Below, one piece after another: positions 8,521-17,652 of a DNA stretch of 64,000 nt (position 1 is the stretch's first letter; each line of letters begins with the position of its first letter). Under the pieces are notes generated by a model. That model saw nothing but the letters and a program-made list of their open reading frames with translations, was not told where the DNA came from and did not search any database. The DNA comes from Agilicoccus flavus (GTDB lineage: Bacteria; Actinomycetota; Actinomycetes; Actinomycetales; Dermatophilaceae). Made by a program: the position numbers and the translations under genes. The DNA is taken from NCBI RefSeq assembly GCF_014857905.1, contig NZ_JACYXE010000011.1, positions 94,100-158,099 of the forward strand. Reading direction: 5' to 3'.

Positions 8521-9642
8521 TCAGGCGCGCCCCTCGGCCGCCATCATCCGCTCGAGGATGCGCCGGGCCCACATGCCGCCCATGTCGATGTTGAGGCTGT
8601 AGAACTCGTGCCCCGGGTTGGCGTCGATCGCCTCCTGCTGGGCGATGAGCATCTCCTCGTCCTCGCCGAAGACGCCGTGCACACCCTCGCGGAGCTGGGT
8701 CGTGATGAGCTGGGAATCGAGCCGGTAGTTGCGCATGAACGCCCAGAAGTAGTGGCTCGTGCGGTCGGTCTCCGGGGTCATCGTGTTCATGACGTACCCG
8801 TTGACACCCTGGCTGCGGTCGCCTTCCGGGGCGCCGGTGCCGGCCTTGGCGACGCCCACGTCGATGCAGATCGTCGACGGCGCCTCGAAGTGGATGATCT
8901 GCCAGCGGTCGACCTTGCCCGAGAAGCCGGGGAACTTGTCGCGCATGTTCTTCAGCCAGAACGGCGGCGGGTCGATGTCGCGCATCCACCGCGTGACGGT
9001 GACGGTGCGCTCGTCGTGGATCGTCTCGAAGCTCGCCTCGCTCAGCTCCTCCTGCCCGATGGAGCTGGAGTGGACGAACTCCTCGTGGGTCAGGTCCATG
9101 AGGTTGTCGATGATGAGCTGGTAGTTGCACCCGGCGTCGATCGTCCGGCCGTCGCCGGCCCACTCGGGGCTGCTCATCTGGTGCATGTCGGGGATCGTCG
9201 CGGGGTCGGCGAGGTCGGGGTCGCCGAGCCACACCCAGACGTAGCGGTACCGCTCGACGGCCGGGTAGGCCGGGACGGTCGCGCTCGGGTTGAGGGTCTG
9301 CTGCGCCGGCATGTGCGTGCATCGCCCGGCCGCGTTGTAGCGCATGCCGTGGTACGGGCACTGGATCTCCTCGTCGCCGACGAGCCGGCCCTTGCTCAGC
9401 GGCGCGAGGCGGTGCCAGCACGCGTCGGCGAGGGCGGCGATCCGGCCGTCGCCCGTGCGGTAGAGCGCGAGCGGCCGGTCGCAGACGCGGCGGGCGAGGA
9501 TGCCCCGCGAGGTGACCTCGTGGTCCCAGGCCGCCACGTACCAGGCGTTGAGCGGGTAACCGAAGATCTTCGCGGTCGTGCGCGGGCCGGGAGCGGGCGC
9601 CGGGGCGCTCGCCTGTGCCGGGCGCGGTGCGGTCATCGTCAT
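8521..9642 (-). CDS. Rieske non-heme iron oxygenase, alpha subunit (VanA-like)
   Basis: A 373-residue aromatic-ring oxygenase or demethylase. Rieske ligands are visible as C75-x-H77 and C95-x2-H98, and the mononuclear iron motif D183-x2-H186-x4-H191 follows in the C-terminal domain. The frame is open further upstream, but the ATG at 9642 is preferred because GAAGGAG lies five bases before it and the Rieske domain then sits at the usual distance from the N-terminus. Electrons come from the reductase encoded directly downstream. The PadR gene starts 151 bases away on the other strand with a palindrome between them, so the pair is probably repressed by PadR and induced by an aromatic acid. Confidence 0.9.
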   Translation of the reverse strand: MTMTAPRPAQASAPAPAPGPRTTAKIFGYPLNAWYVAAWDHEVTSRGILARRVCDRPLALYRTGDGRIAALADACWHRLAPLSKGRLVGDEEIQCPYHGMRYNAAGRCTHMPAQQTLNPSATVPAYPAVERYRYVWVWLGDPDLADPATIPDMHQMSSPEWAGDGRTIDAGCNYQLIIDNLMDLTHEEFVHSSSIGQEELSEASFETIHDERTVTVTRWMRDIDPPPFWLKNMRDKFPGFSGKVDRWQIIHFEAPSTICIDVGVAKAGTGAPEGDRSQGVNGYVMNTMTPETDRTSHYFWAFMRNYRLDSQLITTQLREGVHGVFGEDEEMLIAQQEAIDANPGHEFYSLNIDMGGMWARRILERMMAAEGRA

Positions 9643-9700
9643 GGGGGACTCCTTCGTCGCCGGATGCCTGGACGCGGCGGGTCGCCTGCCGGCGTCGCCA

Positions 9701-9716
9701 CTATCTATGGAGATAG
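9701..9716. promoter_or_regulatory. Palindrome in the oxygenase-padR intergenic region, candidate PadR operator
   Basis: The sequence CTATCT-ATGG-AGATAG has perfect 6-bp arms. It is one of very few AT-rich stretches in the region and lies between the divergent Rieske oxygenase (start 9642) and padR-like (start 9794) genes. PadR-family regulators often bind short AT-rich palindromes in their own divergent promoter, so this is the best operator candidate. Binding is inference. Confidence 0.5.
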
Positions 9717-9793
9717 GTATTTCGTCCTCCGTCAGACTAGCGACGCCCGCCCTGATCCGACAAGACCCGACAAGACCCACGAAGGAGGCGCCG

Positions 9794-10387
9794 ATGAGCC
9801 TGCGGTACGCCCTCATCGCCCTGCTCACGGGGGCGCCGATGACGGGATACGAGGTCTCGAAGCGGTTCGGCGCGTCCGTCGGCCACGTCTGGCACGCCCC
9901 CGACAGCCAGATCTACCCGGAGCTGCGCCGGATGGAGGCCGACGGCCTCCTGCGGGGCACGCCCGTGCCGTGGGGGGCCAGCGGGACGAAGACCCGCTAC
10001 GACGTGACCCCCGCCGGGACCGAGGCCTTCGCGGAGTGGATCGAGGCGCCGCACCGCCCGGCGCCGATCCGCGACCCCGCCTACCTGCGCGCGGCCTACC
10101 TCGACCGCGCCGCCCCGGAGGCGGCCCGGGCGCAGCTGCGCGAGCTGCGCGCCTTCCACGCCGAGCAGCTCGCCGTGCTCGAGGCGACGCGGGCCTCACT
10201 GCTCGACCTGACCCACCCCGTCCTCGCGGCGCGCCTGTCCCGCCTGCCGGAGGAGAGCTGGGGGCGCGTCGTCGCGTTCCGCGTCTACGCCTACGACGGG
10301 ATGATCGCCCGCGAGCGCGCGATGCTCGACTGGGTCGAGGCGGGGTTCGACGTCGTCGCCGCCCACGACCCGGCCGCAGCGACGTAG
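9794..10387 (+). CDS. PadR family transcriptional regulator
   Basis: A 197-residue regulator. The N-terminal winged helix (residues about 1-80) shows the PadR pattern ALIALLTGAPMTGYEVSKRF followed by the wing GTKTRYDVTPAG; the C-terminal helical domain mediates dimerisation. The start at 9794 has AAGGAGG eight bases upstream, which decides it over longer in-frame options. It is divergent from the Rieske oxygenase/reductase operon and most likely represses it and itself through the palindrome at 9701-9716. PadR proteins typically respond to phenolic acids; the effector here is unknown. Confidence 0.9.
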   Translation: MSLRYALIALLTGAPMTGYEVSKRFGASVGHVWHAPDSQIYPELRRMEADGLLRGTPVPWGASGTKTRYDVTPAGTEAFAEWIEAPHRPAPIRDPAYLRAAYLDRAAPEAARAQLRELRAFHAEQLAVLEATRASLLDLTHPVLAARLSRLPEESWGRVVAFRVYAYDGMIARERAMLDWVEAGFDVVAAHDPAAAT

Positions 10388-10408
10388 CCGCCCCGGCTGC
10401 GCCGACGC

Positions 10409-11482
10409 TCACCGGGTGGCGTCGGCGGCGGTGAGGTCGCGGACGGCGGCCGCGATCGCCTCGGAGTACTCGCCGTTGACGGCGTGCGTGCCGTCGGGAA
10501 GGACGACGACGCGGGCCGCGGGCAGGACGCGCCGGGCCGTGGCCGACGCCTCCTGCGCATCGTGCATCGGTGAGCGCCCGCCGAGGACGACGAGGGCCGG
10601 CACGCGGATCGCGGCGAGGGCCGCCTCGTCGAGCCGCGCCGGCGGGGGCGTCGCGATCTGGTATCCCTGCATGCCGGCCTCGATCATCTGCGCGACGGGG
10701 TCGTCCTGTAACGGGGCGCCGCCCGCCGTCCACGAGGCGAAGTCGTCGCGCCACGCCTTGGGCAGCCACGGCACCGACGCGGGGATCGACCGCGCGATCA
10801 CCTCGAGCCGGAGGTCCGCGAAGACGAGGACGGGCTCGAGCAGGGTGAGGCTCGCCACGCGGGCCGGGCGACGGGTCGTGAGGTTCGCCGCGGTCCATCC
10901 TCCGAACGACATGCCCACGAGGTGCACGCGCGGTGCGACGGCGGCGATGGCCTCGTCGAGCCACGCGGCCTGGTCGGCGGCGTCGCGGATCGGCCGGTCC
11001 TGGATCGACCGGCCCGGCTCGCCGAGCAGATCGAGGGTCCACACGTCGCGGTCCGCCAGGAACGACGGCACGTCGTCCCCCCAGACCGGCGACCCCGACG
11101 CGCTGCCCGGCAACAGGAGCAGGGGGACGCCGCCGGGACGCGCGCCGGCGTACCGGTACAGGCGGACGACGCCGTAGGCGGTGCGCACGTCGCGGATCTC
11201 GGCCGGATCGGGGAGCCGGGCCAGGGCGCGGTCGTAGGCCGCCAGGTACCGGTCGCGGCCCTGGGCCGACCGGAAGTGCCCGACCGGCGCCGCCGTCACG
11301 TGAGTGGCGGCGAGCCAGAGCGCCAACGCGCCGGCCAGGGCGGCGACGAGCGCGAGGCGTGGGCGGCGACGCAGAGGGTGCCGCGCCGCGGCGACCGCGC
11401 CGGCCCGGGGTGGCGACGGCGCAACGGCCGCGCCGGCGGGCCTCGAGTGCGTGGGCGGGCGTCGTCGCGGTGTTCGGGTCAT
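10409..11482 (-). CDS. Membrane-anchored alpha/beta-hydrolase
   Basis: A 357-residue hydrolase with an arginine/proline-rich cytoplasmic N-terminus and one hydrophobic segment (RLALVAALAGALALWLAATHV, roughly residues 40-60), so it is probably anchored in or secreted through the membrane. The fold is clear: LLLLPGS oxyanion strand, nucleophile elbow GMSFGG, a late PALVVLGGRSP acid strand and DGTHAV histidine. The start was placed at 11482 because GGGAGG lies six bases upstream; the longer open frame has no ribosome site. It is convergent with padR and divergent from the TetR gene, which could control it. Substrate unknown. Confidence 0.82.
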   Translation of the reverse strand: MTRTPRRRPPTHSRPAGAAVAPSPPRAGAVAAARHPLRRRPRLALVAALAGALALWLAATHVTAAPVGHFRSAQGRDRYLAAYDRALARLPDPAEIRDVRTAYGVVRLYRYAGARPGGVPLLLLPGSASGSPVWGDDVPSFLADRDVWTLDLLGEPGRSIQDRPIRDAADQAAWLDEAIAAVAPRVHLVGMSFGGWTAANLTTRRPARVASLTLLEPVLVFADLRLEVIARSIPASVPWLPKAWRDDFASWTAGGAPLQDDPVAQMIEAGMQGYQIATPPPARLDEAALAAIRVPALVVLGGRSPMHDAQEASATARRVLPAARVVVLPDGTHAVNGEYSEAIAAAVRDLTAADATR

Positions 11483-11659
11483 TGTTCCTCCCTGCGTTGC
11501 AATACGATCGAACCGTAAACGCCTCCGCCGGGAAATGCAATGTCGTCGGGCCGCGCTCACTGCGGCTCGCGAGCTCGCCTCCGTTCGCCGCTCTGCGGTC
11601 GAATGGCAACATGGAGTGACGCGGAGGGCGGTGCGGCCGCCCAGGACGAGGGGAGCGCC

Positions 11660-12406
11660 GTGCCACGCCAGGTCGACCACGCGCAGCGCCGGAGCGAGAT
11701 CAGCCACGCCGTCTGGGCCGTCGTGGCCCGCAACGGCCTCGACGCCGTCAGCCTGCGCACGGTCGCGGCGGAGGCGGGGATCTCCGCGGGGCGGGTCCAG
11801 CACTACTTCGCCACCAAGGACGAGATGGTCCTCGAGGCCGCCCGCGAGATGGCTCGTGCCGCCGAGCTCGCCGCCCGCGGGCGCACCGGGCACGGACTCG
11901 GCGCGGACGGGCATGTCGGCCGACAGGATCCCGGTGAACGGGGAATCGAGCCCCTGCCCGGTGCCGACGCGGATGCCGGCCGGCGGCGGGATGTCGCGGG
12001 GGCCGGGCGAGGCGATCGCGCCGCGTCCGAGGGGGTGCGGGCGGCCGTGCGACGCGTCCTCACCGTCGGCATCCCCTGCGACGACGGGTCGCGGCTCGGG
12101 GCGTCGGTGTGGTTCGCGTTCGTCGCGAAGGCGGCGGTGTGGCCGGAGCTGGCGCGCGTCGTGGCGGGCGAGGTGGCCGGTGGCCGGGACTGGCTGCGCG
12201 TGGCCCTCGCCGACGCCCGGGCGGCCGGGGAGCTGACCGCGAACGACGTCGACGCCGACGCCGAGGCCGAGGCGCTGGCCGCCCTCGCCGACGGGCTCGT
12301 CGGCCGCGTCCTCGTCGGCGCGATCACCCCCGAGCGGGCGTTCGCGCTCCTCGACGCCCGCCTCGACGCGCTCTTCGGGCCGGGCGCCCCCGGTGGCGTG
12401 GCCTGA
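11660..12406 (+). CDS. TetR family transcriptional regulator
   Basis: A 248-residue TetR regulator. The N-terminal helix-turn-helix is clear: RRSEISHAVWAVVARNGLDAVSLRTVA then AGISAGRVQHYFATKDEMV. The GTG start at 11660 is preferred because GAGGGGAG lies directly upstream and the protein then begins the way family members usually do (VPRQVDHAQ). A longer in-frame start at 11603 exists without a good ribosome site. Residues about 75-115 form a glycine- and charge-rich insertion before the ligand-binding helices. It is divergent from the alpha/beta-hydrolase gene and is its likely regulator. A degraded copy of its last codons follows at 12467. Confidence 0.88.
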   Translation: MPRQVDHAQRRSEISHAVWAVVARNGLDAVSLRTVAAEAGISAGRVQHYFATKDEMVLEAAREMARAAELAARGRTGHGLGADGHVGRQDPGERGIEPLPGADADAGRRRDVAGAGRGDRAASEGVRAAVRRVLTVGIPCDDGSRLGASVWFAFVAKAAVWPELARVVAGEVAGGRDWLRVALADARAAGELTANDVDADAEAEALAALADGLVGRVLVGAITPERAFALLDARLDALFGPGAPGGVA

Positions 12407-12466
12407 CCCGTGCGGCCGTGGGCGTCACTCCGGGCGTGGGTGGGGCGCCGCGCCCTCCGGGTGGCG

Positions 12467-12520
12467 GACGCCCGCCTCGGCACGCTCTTCGGGCCCGACC
12501 CCCCGGACGGCGACGCCTGA
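12467..12520 (+). pseudogene. Duplicated remnant of the 3' end of the TetR gene
   Basis: The last 18 codons of the TetR gene (12353-12406, reading DARLDALFGPGAPGGVA-stop) reappear 114 bases downstream as DARLGTLFGPDPPDGDA-stop, also 54 bases long and ending in TGA; 44 of 54 bases agree by my alignment. No other part of the gene is clearly duplicated. It looks like an old local duplication or the scar of a lost second copy and is not expected to be expressed. Confidence 0.6.
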
Positions 12521-12636
12521 TCCACCGGCGGGTGGCCGAGCGCCTCCCCACCGGTCCCCGCTGTCGAGCCCTGTCGGCCGGCCCCGCGATCGCCCTGAAG
12601 ATCCCGTGGATCCGGCGTCTCGTGGCAACCGACGGG

Positions 12637-13614
12637 TCAGACGGCCAGCCCGAGGACGTCGAGCGTGTCGCGGTGGCGGCGCAGCCCCGCCTCGACCACC
12701 TGGGGGTGCTCGCCGTACCAGGCGAGTTGGGTCGCGGCGATCTCCGCCGCGGAGTGCGTGCGGCCCTCGTGGGTCCAGTCCTCACGCGGGGTGCCCGCGT
12801 AGTCGAGCGCGTCGAGGGTGGAGGCGGCCAGCGGGGCGGTCGTCGTCGCCAGGAGCACCCGGCCCGGGTCGGTCACCGCCGCCGGCACCCCGAGGCGCTC
12901 GAGTGCGAGCCGGGCCACCCCGATGAGGACGGGGTTGCCGGGGTGGTTGATCGTCCAGGCGCCCTCGCCCTGCGCGTCCTCGAAGAGCGGAAGGGCGTCG
13001 ACCGTGCCGTGATGCTCCTGGCGGACGGCGAGTTGCTCCCGGGTGATGCGATGCACCTCGCGCACCGCCGACCGGCTCGGCTCGGACAGGTCGGCCTCGC
13101 GCTCACCGCGCGCGGCCGCGGCCAGGACGCGCAGGTCGTGGTAGGGCACCCCGGGCGGGTCGCCGACCCCCGCTGCGCGCACGATCGCGTGCGTCGGCAT
13201 GAGCGCGGACCAACGCAGGACCGGCACCCGCGCCACGTGGGCCGAACCGGGCAGCAGCGCCTCGATCTGCGCGGTGCCGAGGGGTAGGTCCCGGTAGTCG
13301 TCGACGATCGGCTGCGTGACGAGGAACGACGTGCGCGCCACGAGGGCGTGGAAGGTGTCGACCTGCTCGGCCGTCAGCTCGAACACGGGCGGCACGCGGA
13401 CGGAGCGCACCTGGTCACCGAGCGCGCCCTGGCACAGGACGCGCAACGACTCGGCCTGGCAGTTGCCGTGCACGAGGAGCAGGGGACGGTCGTCGGGGCG
13501 GGCCTCGCGGGTCGCGACCTGCTCCCACCGCTCCGGGTCGGGCAGGCCGTTGTCCTCGATGGCGGGCACCGACCCGTCCGGGGCCGTCTCGGGGGTCTCG
13601 CGTGTCGACGTCAT
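12637..13614 (-). CDS. WcbI-like polysaccharide biosynthesis protein
   Basis: A 325-residue protein whose GNCQAESLR motif at residues 50-58 is the signature of the WcbI family, first described from a capsule locus of Burkholderia pseudomallei and shown to bind CoA. The family is proposed to acetylate or otherwise modify surface polysaccharide. The rest contains family-like segments LVTQPIVDDYRDLPLG and INHPGNPVL. Start at 13614 has GGAGGAGG four bases before the ATG, better than the ATG at 13638. No other capsule gene is adjacent, so the substrate and context are unclear. Confidence 0.75.
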   Translation of the reverse strand: MTSTRETPETAPDGSVPAIEDNGLPDPERWEQVATREARPDDRPLLLVHGNCQAESLRVLCQGALGDQVRSVRVPPVFELTAEQVDTFHALVARTSFLVTQPIVDDYRDLPLGTAQIEALLPGSAHVARVPVLRWSALMPTHAIVRAAGVGDPPGVPYHDLRVLAAAARGEREADLSEPSRSAVREVHRITREQLAVRQEHHGTVDALPLFEDAQGEGAWTINHPGNPVLIGVARLALERLGVPAAVTDPGRVLLATTTAPLAASTLDALDYAGTPREDWTHEGRTHSAAEIAATQLAWYGEHPQVVEAGLRRHRDTLDVLGLAV

Positions 13615-14168
13615 CGCGCCTCCTCCTGGGTCGTCCACCAGTGTGTCGTCGCGGCGCCGCCGACGCCCGTCGGCGGCAGGGGGGAGCGGATCTTCCAGGT
13701 CACCGTCGGCCTCGGTCGCCAGGCCGTCAACGCCGAGACCTCAGGCCCCTAAAGGAGGCCCGGGCGAGCGGCCGGAGGCCGGGGTGATGGGGAGGTGACG
13801 CAGTTGCGACGATGCCGGGGGTGGGCCTGGCGGTGGCCCGACCTGCTGACCTGCGCGGATGCGAGAGACGCGGCCGGGTGACGCGCTCTGCTGGGCCGCG
13901 CTGCCGTCCCTCCGTGCACCGACCCGGCCGGCTGACCCCGATCCGGGCCCGGCCGACCCGGGAAGCAAGCGAGCCCCCCCGTGTGTTCATCGACTGTGCG
14001 CAACGCGCTGCCGCCGCGCGGCGCACCGGCCGACGAGAATGGTGGAGAGCCTTGTCGGCGGATTCGAGCCGTCCCGGACCGGGAGCGACCTTCTCCGCGA
14101 CGACGACGACACCACCGGACGCCCGCGGCGTCCGCGCAGGCCGGGACCCGGCCGGAACCAGGAGCACC
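13615..14168. other. Intergenic region without recognisable gene
   Basis: This 554-bp gap separates the divergent WcbI-like and MFS genes. Open frames occur on both strands, but none has a ribosome site plus a recognisable protein. Only the GGAGG sites serving the two flanking starts are visible. No tRNA cloverleaf or strong hairpin was seen. Confidence 0.5.
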
Positions 14169-15608
14169 ATGACCGAGCCCCGTGCCATGACCGCCCGCGA
14201 CCGTACGACCATCCGCGTGCTCACCGCCGCGGCGTTCGTCGTCATCCTCAACGAGACGATCATGACGAACGCGATCCCCGTGCTCATCACGGTGCTCGAC
14301 ATCGACGCCCGGGCCGCGCAGTGGCTGTCCACCGGCTTCATGCTGACGATGGCCGTCGTCATCCCGACGACCGGCTGGCTGCTCGAGCGCCTCGGCGTGC
14401 GCCGCGCGTTCGCCCTCGCCATGGGTCTGTTCTGCGCGGGAACCCTGTTCGCGGCGCTCGCGCCGACCTTCCCGTTCCTGCTCGCGGCCCGCGTCGTCCA
14501 GGCGAGCGGCACGGCGATCATGATGCCGCTGCTCATGTCGACCGTCCTCACCCTCGTCCCGCCGAGCGAGCGCGGCCGCATGATGGGCAACGTGTCGCTG
14601 GCGATCTCGGTCGCGCCGGCCCTCGGCCCGGCGCTGTCGGGCGTCATCCTGCAGTTCGCCTCGTGGCGCTGGCTGTTCGGGATCGTCCTGCCGATCGCGG
14701 CGGGTATCGCGATCGTCGGCCTGCGCCTGCTCACCCTGAGCGAGCGCGGCCGGGTGGAGCGGCTCGACGCGATCTCGGTCGTGCTCACCGCCGTCGGCTT
14801 CGGCGGACTCGTCTACGGCCTCTCCCTGTTCGGTGAGGGCGCCGGCCACGGCCCCTCGCCGCTGCTCGTGTTCGGGATCGGCGTCGTGGGGGTCGCCCTG
14901 TTCGTCCTGCGTCAGCTGCGCCTCGTGCGGATCGGCGGCGACCCGCTGCTCGACCTGCGCGTGCTGCGCGACCGCGGGTACGTCGTCGCCGTCTCCCTCA
15001 TGGCGGTCGCGTTCATGGCGCTCATGGGAGTCATGATCCTGCTGCCCATGTACCTGCAGGGCGTGCGCGGCGAGAGCACGCTGCAGGCCGGCCTCGTGCT
15101 CATGCCGGGTGCGCTGCTCATGGGCTTCCTCGGCCCGCGCGTGGGCCGTCTCTACGACCGGCTCGGCGCGCGTCGACTCGTGCTCCCCGGGGCGCTGGTC
15201 CTGTGCGCCGCCCTGTGGGGGATGACCGCGGCGACGATCGGGGCGCCCTGGTGGGCGTTCCTCGCGCTGCACGTCGTCGCGAGCGTGGGCCTGGCGTTCA
15301 TCTTCACGCCCGTCTTCACCAGCGGCCTCGCGAGCCTGCCGTCGCACCTGTACGGCCACGGCTCGGCGCTGCTCGGCACGCTGCAGCAGGTGGCCGCCGG
15401 TGCCGGGACGGCCCTCGTCATCACCGTCATGTCCTCGCGCGCCGCGTCGCTCGAGGCCGCGGGTCAGGCGACCGTCCCCGCGCTCGCCGTGGGCGTGCAG
15501 TGGGGCTTCGCCGTGGGCGCGCTCCTCACCGTGATCGTCGTCGCGCTCGCCCCGTTCATGCGCACGCCCGCGGTCTCCGAGACGCGGGAGCCCATCGCGG
15601 TCCACTGA
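14169..15608 (+). CDS. MFS transporter, DHA2 (EmrB/QacA) family
   Basis: A 479-residue drug:proton antiporter of 14-helix DHA2 type. The first helix ends in NETIMTNAIPVLI, the region around QWLSTGFMLTMAVVIPTTGWLLERLGVRRAF holds the loop 2-3 motif, and motif C occurs as ALGPALSGVI in helix 5. It sits in the membrane and exports cationic or hydrophobic drugs, or a metabolite, with proton motive force. The ATG has GGAG five bases upstream; long upstream open frame is not coding-like. No regulator gene is adjacent, and the 550-bp upstream gap may hold its control sites. Confidence 0.9.
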   Translation: MTEPRAMTARDRTTIRVLTAAAFVVILNETIMTNAIPVLITVLDIDARAAQWLSTGFMLTMAVVIPTTGWLLERLGVRRAFALAMGLFCAGTLFAALAPTFPFLLAARVVQASGTAIMMPLLMSTVLTLVPPSERGRMMGNVSLAISVAPALGPALSGVILQFASWRWLFGIVLPIAAGIAIVGLRLLTLSERGRVERLDAISVVLTAVGFGGLVYGLSLFGEGAGHGPSPLLVFGIGVVGVALFVLRQLRLVRIGGDPLLDLRVLRDRGYVVAVSLMAVAFMALMGVMILLPMYLQGVRGESTLQAGLVLMPGALLMGFLGPRVGRLYDRLGARRLVLPGALVLCAALWGMTAATIGAPWWAFLALHVVASVGLAFIFTPVFTSGLASLPSHLYGHGSALLGTLQQVAAGAGTALVITVMSSRAASLEAAGQATVPALAVGVQWGFAVGALLTVIVVALAPFMRTPAVSETREPIAVH

Positions 15609-15746
15609 CCCCTCCGGCCCGCTCGGCGGCGGCCCCGTGCCCACCCGGGCCGGGGCAGTCCGGCATGTGGACATCCACCGGTGTTGTGGCGGGCGCCGGT
15701 TCGGTTCCCCGGTGGACGACCGTGCAGGTGACCGGCGGGTAGCGGG

Positions 15747-15752
15747 TAGTTT
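15747..15752 (+). promoter_or_regulatory. Candidate -10 element giving a leaderless transcript
   Basis: TAGTTT lies six bases before the GTG at 15759 and no Shine-Dalgarno sequence is present. The same arrangement (TAnnnT, 5-7 bases, start codon) occurs at 18879, 39303 and 56072, suggesting transcription begins at the start codon. Confidence 0.45.
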
Positions 15753-15758
15753 TCCGGC

Positions 15759-17396
15759 GTGGGGGACGAACGGGAGGAACGGGTGGGTGGCGCGCGCGTC
15801 ATCGCGTTCCCGAGCGGGCGGCGGCGCGGCGCATCGGCCGGCGTCGCGACACCCGTCGGCGCCGGGGAGCGTCGCCGGGCGGCACGCGGGGGACGCGGGG
15901 GCGCCGTGCACGAGCTCGACGCGCATCGAGATGAGCGGGCCGCGGCGCGCTCGGAGGACCACCGGGCCGGGGCATCGGAACCGGATCCGACGACGCCGGC
16001 GCAGGCCTCCACCGCCGGCGGGCCGGCACCGGCCCCCCGCGAGCCGGTGCCCGTGCCCTTCGACCGACGGGCCGAGGCCGCCACGTACCGGCTCCACGTC
16101 GCGCTGATGGGGTCCGACCCCGAGATCTGGCGCACCCTCGACGTCGCCCACGACCTCACGCTCGGCCCCGTCTTCGAGGCCACCCGCACGGCCATGGGCT
16201 GGAGCGGTTTCCTCCTGCACTTCTTCCGCGTCGAGGGTCGGGTGCGTGACGCGGTGCGCGGGCCGGCGGAACGGACGGAACTGACGTACTCGCCCGCCTA
16301 CGGCACGTGGCAGCGCGCCGGCCTCGACGAGAGCGGCGTGCGCCTCGACGAGGTGCTCGGGCGCGTCGGCGATCGCATCCGGCTCGCCGTCGTCGACGAC
16401 TTCGGCGACGAGTGGTGGCACGAGCTGCGGCTCGACGCCGTCCTGCCCGCCGACCCGACGCGCCGTGCCCGCTGCGTCGCGGGGGCCCGCGCGTGCCCGC
16501 CGGGCGACTCCGAGGGGATCGAGGACTACAACGAGGTCGTCGCCGTGTGGCGGCACGGGTGGCCCGGGCGCCGCTCCGCCACGGCGGCCCCGCCGGGGGT
16601 GGGATGGCCGCGTTCCCACGACCCCGACGCCTTCGACCTGGCCGGTGTCGACGAGGTGCTCCGCCACGTCGTGTCGGTACCGCAGACGCCCGTGCCGATG
16701 CGCGCCGACGTCTGCGACCGGCTCCGCGATCTGTGGTGGCGGTGCACCGACGACGGCCGCGCCGCCCTCGACGTCCTCGCGCACGACGCGGGCGCCCAGC
16801 GCACACCCGGGGAGGCCGACGTGCCGGGCGACGTCGCGGATCGCCTCGCCGACTGGATCGACGTCGTCCGCGCGGTGAACGACGGGTTCGCCCCCGCCAC
16901 GTCCGATCCGGACCGCGAGCTCGCGCGGGCCGTCGAGGCGCGGCGGGGCGGGCGTCCCCACCCGCCGGGCGGGGGGCCCGAACGGCTCGTCGCGCTCGCG
17001 TTCGCCGCCGGGTTGTTGCGGCGTCATCGCGGCCGCATCGTCACGACCGTCGCCGGCCGGCACGGCCTGACCCGCCCCGATCTGCTCTGGCGCCACCTCG
17101 CGACCCGCCCGTTGCGCCCGGCCACCCTCGCCGGCGACGCCGCCCTCGTGGGGGCGCTGCACGTCGCGGCCGGCCGGAGCCGGTCGGCGCTCCTGCCGCA
17201 CCGCATCCTCACCTCGGCCGGGCACACTGACGCCGAGGATCCGCTCTCGGTGGAGACGACCGAACGCGTCCTCTCCTCGCTGCGGGCCCCGCTCGCCTAC
17301 TGCGGGGGCGTCTCCGGGCCCGAACCCGGCGCGCCGCTCACCGACTCCGGGCGCCGGCTCTGCCGCCTCGTCGTGGGGGCGCCCCCGACCCGGTGA
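15759..17396 (+). CDS. Plasmid pRiA4b ORF-3-like domain protein
   Basis: A 545-residue soluble protein. Residues 1-108 are low-complexity and charged; residues about 110-275 match the plasmid pRiA4b ORF-3 family: YRLHVALMGSDPEIWRTLDV, then TAMGWSGFLLHFF, then DEWWHELRLDAVL and GIEDYNEVV. The C-terminal half (280-545) is an all-alpha, arginine-rich region without a family I recognise. The biochemical role of ORF-3 proteins is unknown. The GTG start is supported by the TAGTTT box six bases upstream (leaderless). The gene stands alone between the MFS gene and a convergent transpeptidase-like gene. Confidence 0.8.
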   Translation: MGDEREERVGGARVIAFPSGRRRGASAGVATPVGAGERRRAARGGRGGAVHELDAHRDERAAARSEDHRAGASEPDPTTPAQASTAGGPAPAPREPVPVPFDRRAEAATYRLHVALMGSDPEIWRTLDVAHDLTLGPVFEATRTAMGWSGFLLHFFRVEGRVRDAVRGPAERTELTYSPAYGTWQRAGLDESGVRLDEVLGRVGDRIRLAVVDDFGDEWWHELRLDAVLPADPTRRARCVAGARACPPGDSEGIEDYNEVVAVWRHGWPGRRSATAAPPGVGWPRSHDPDAFDLAGVDEVLRHVVSVPQTPVPMRADVCDRLRDLWWRCTDDGRAALDVLAHDAGAQRTPGEADVPGDVADRLADWIDVVRAVNDGFAPATSDPDRELARAVEARRGGRPHPPGGGPERLVALAFAAGLLRRHRGRIVTTVAGRHGLTRPDLLWRHLATRPLRPATLAGDAALVGALHVAAGRSRSALLPHRILTSAGHTDAEDPLSVETTERVLSSLRAPLAYCGGVSGPEPGAPLTDSGRRLCRLVVGAPPTR

Positions 17397-17652
17397 GGGC
17401 GTCGCGTTGACGGCTCACCGTCGAGGGGGCGTCCCCGACCCCGATGGAGGCGCCGCGCGGACGCCTCGGGCCTCTCGCCGTGGGGGGGCGACCGACCGGG
17501 TGTGGGCCGCACCCGATCTGGCCGGGACCGACCGCGAGGGGGCGGGCGAGGAGGGCGTGCGTCGGTGACGAAGACCTCCCCGTGTCGCCCCTCGGGGCCG
17601 CGAGTCCCGTTCGGGGCGCGACGCGCCCGGTCGAGACGCCGGACGGCGGTGG

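Noticed and set aside
9643..9828. Longer Rieske oxygenase start at 9828
   Set aside because: The added residues are not family-like, overlap the padR start region and operator, and the ATG at 9642 has a good SD.
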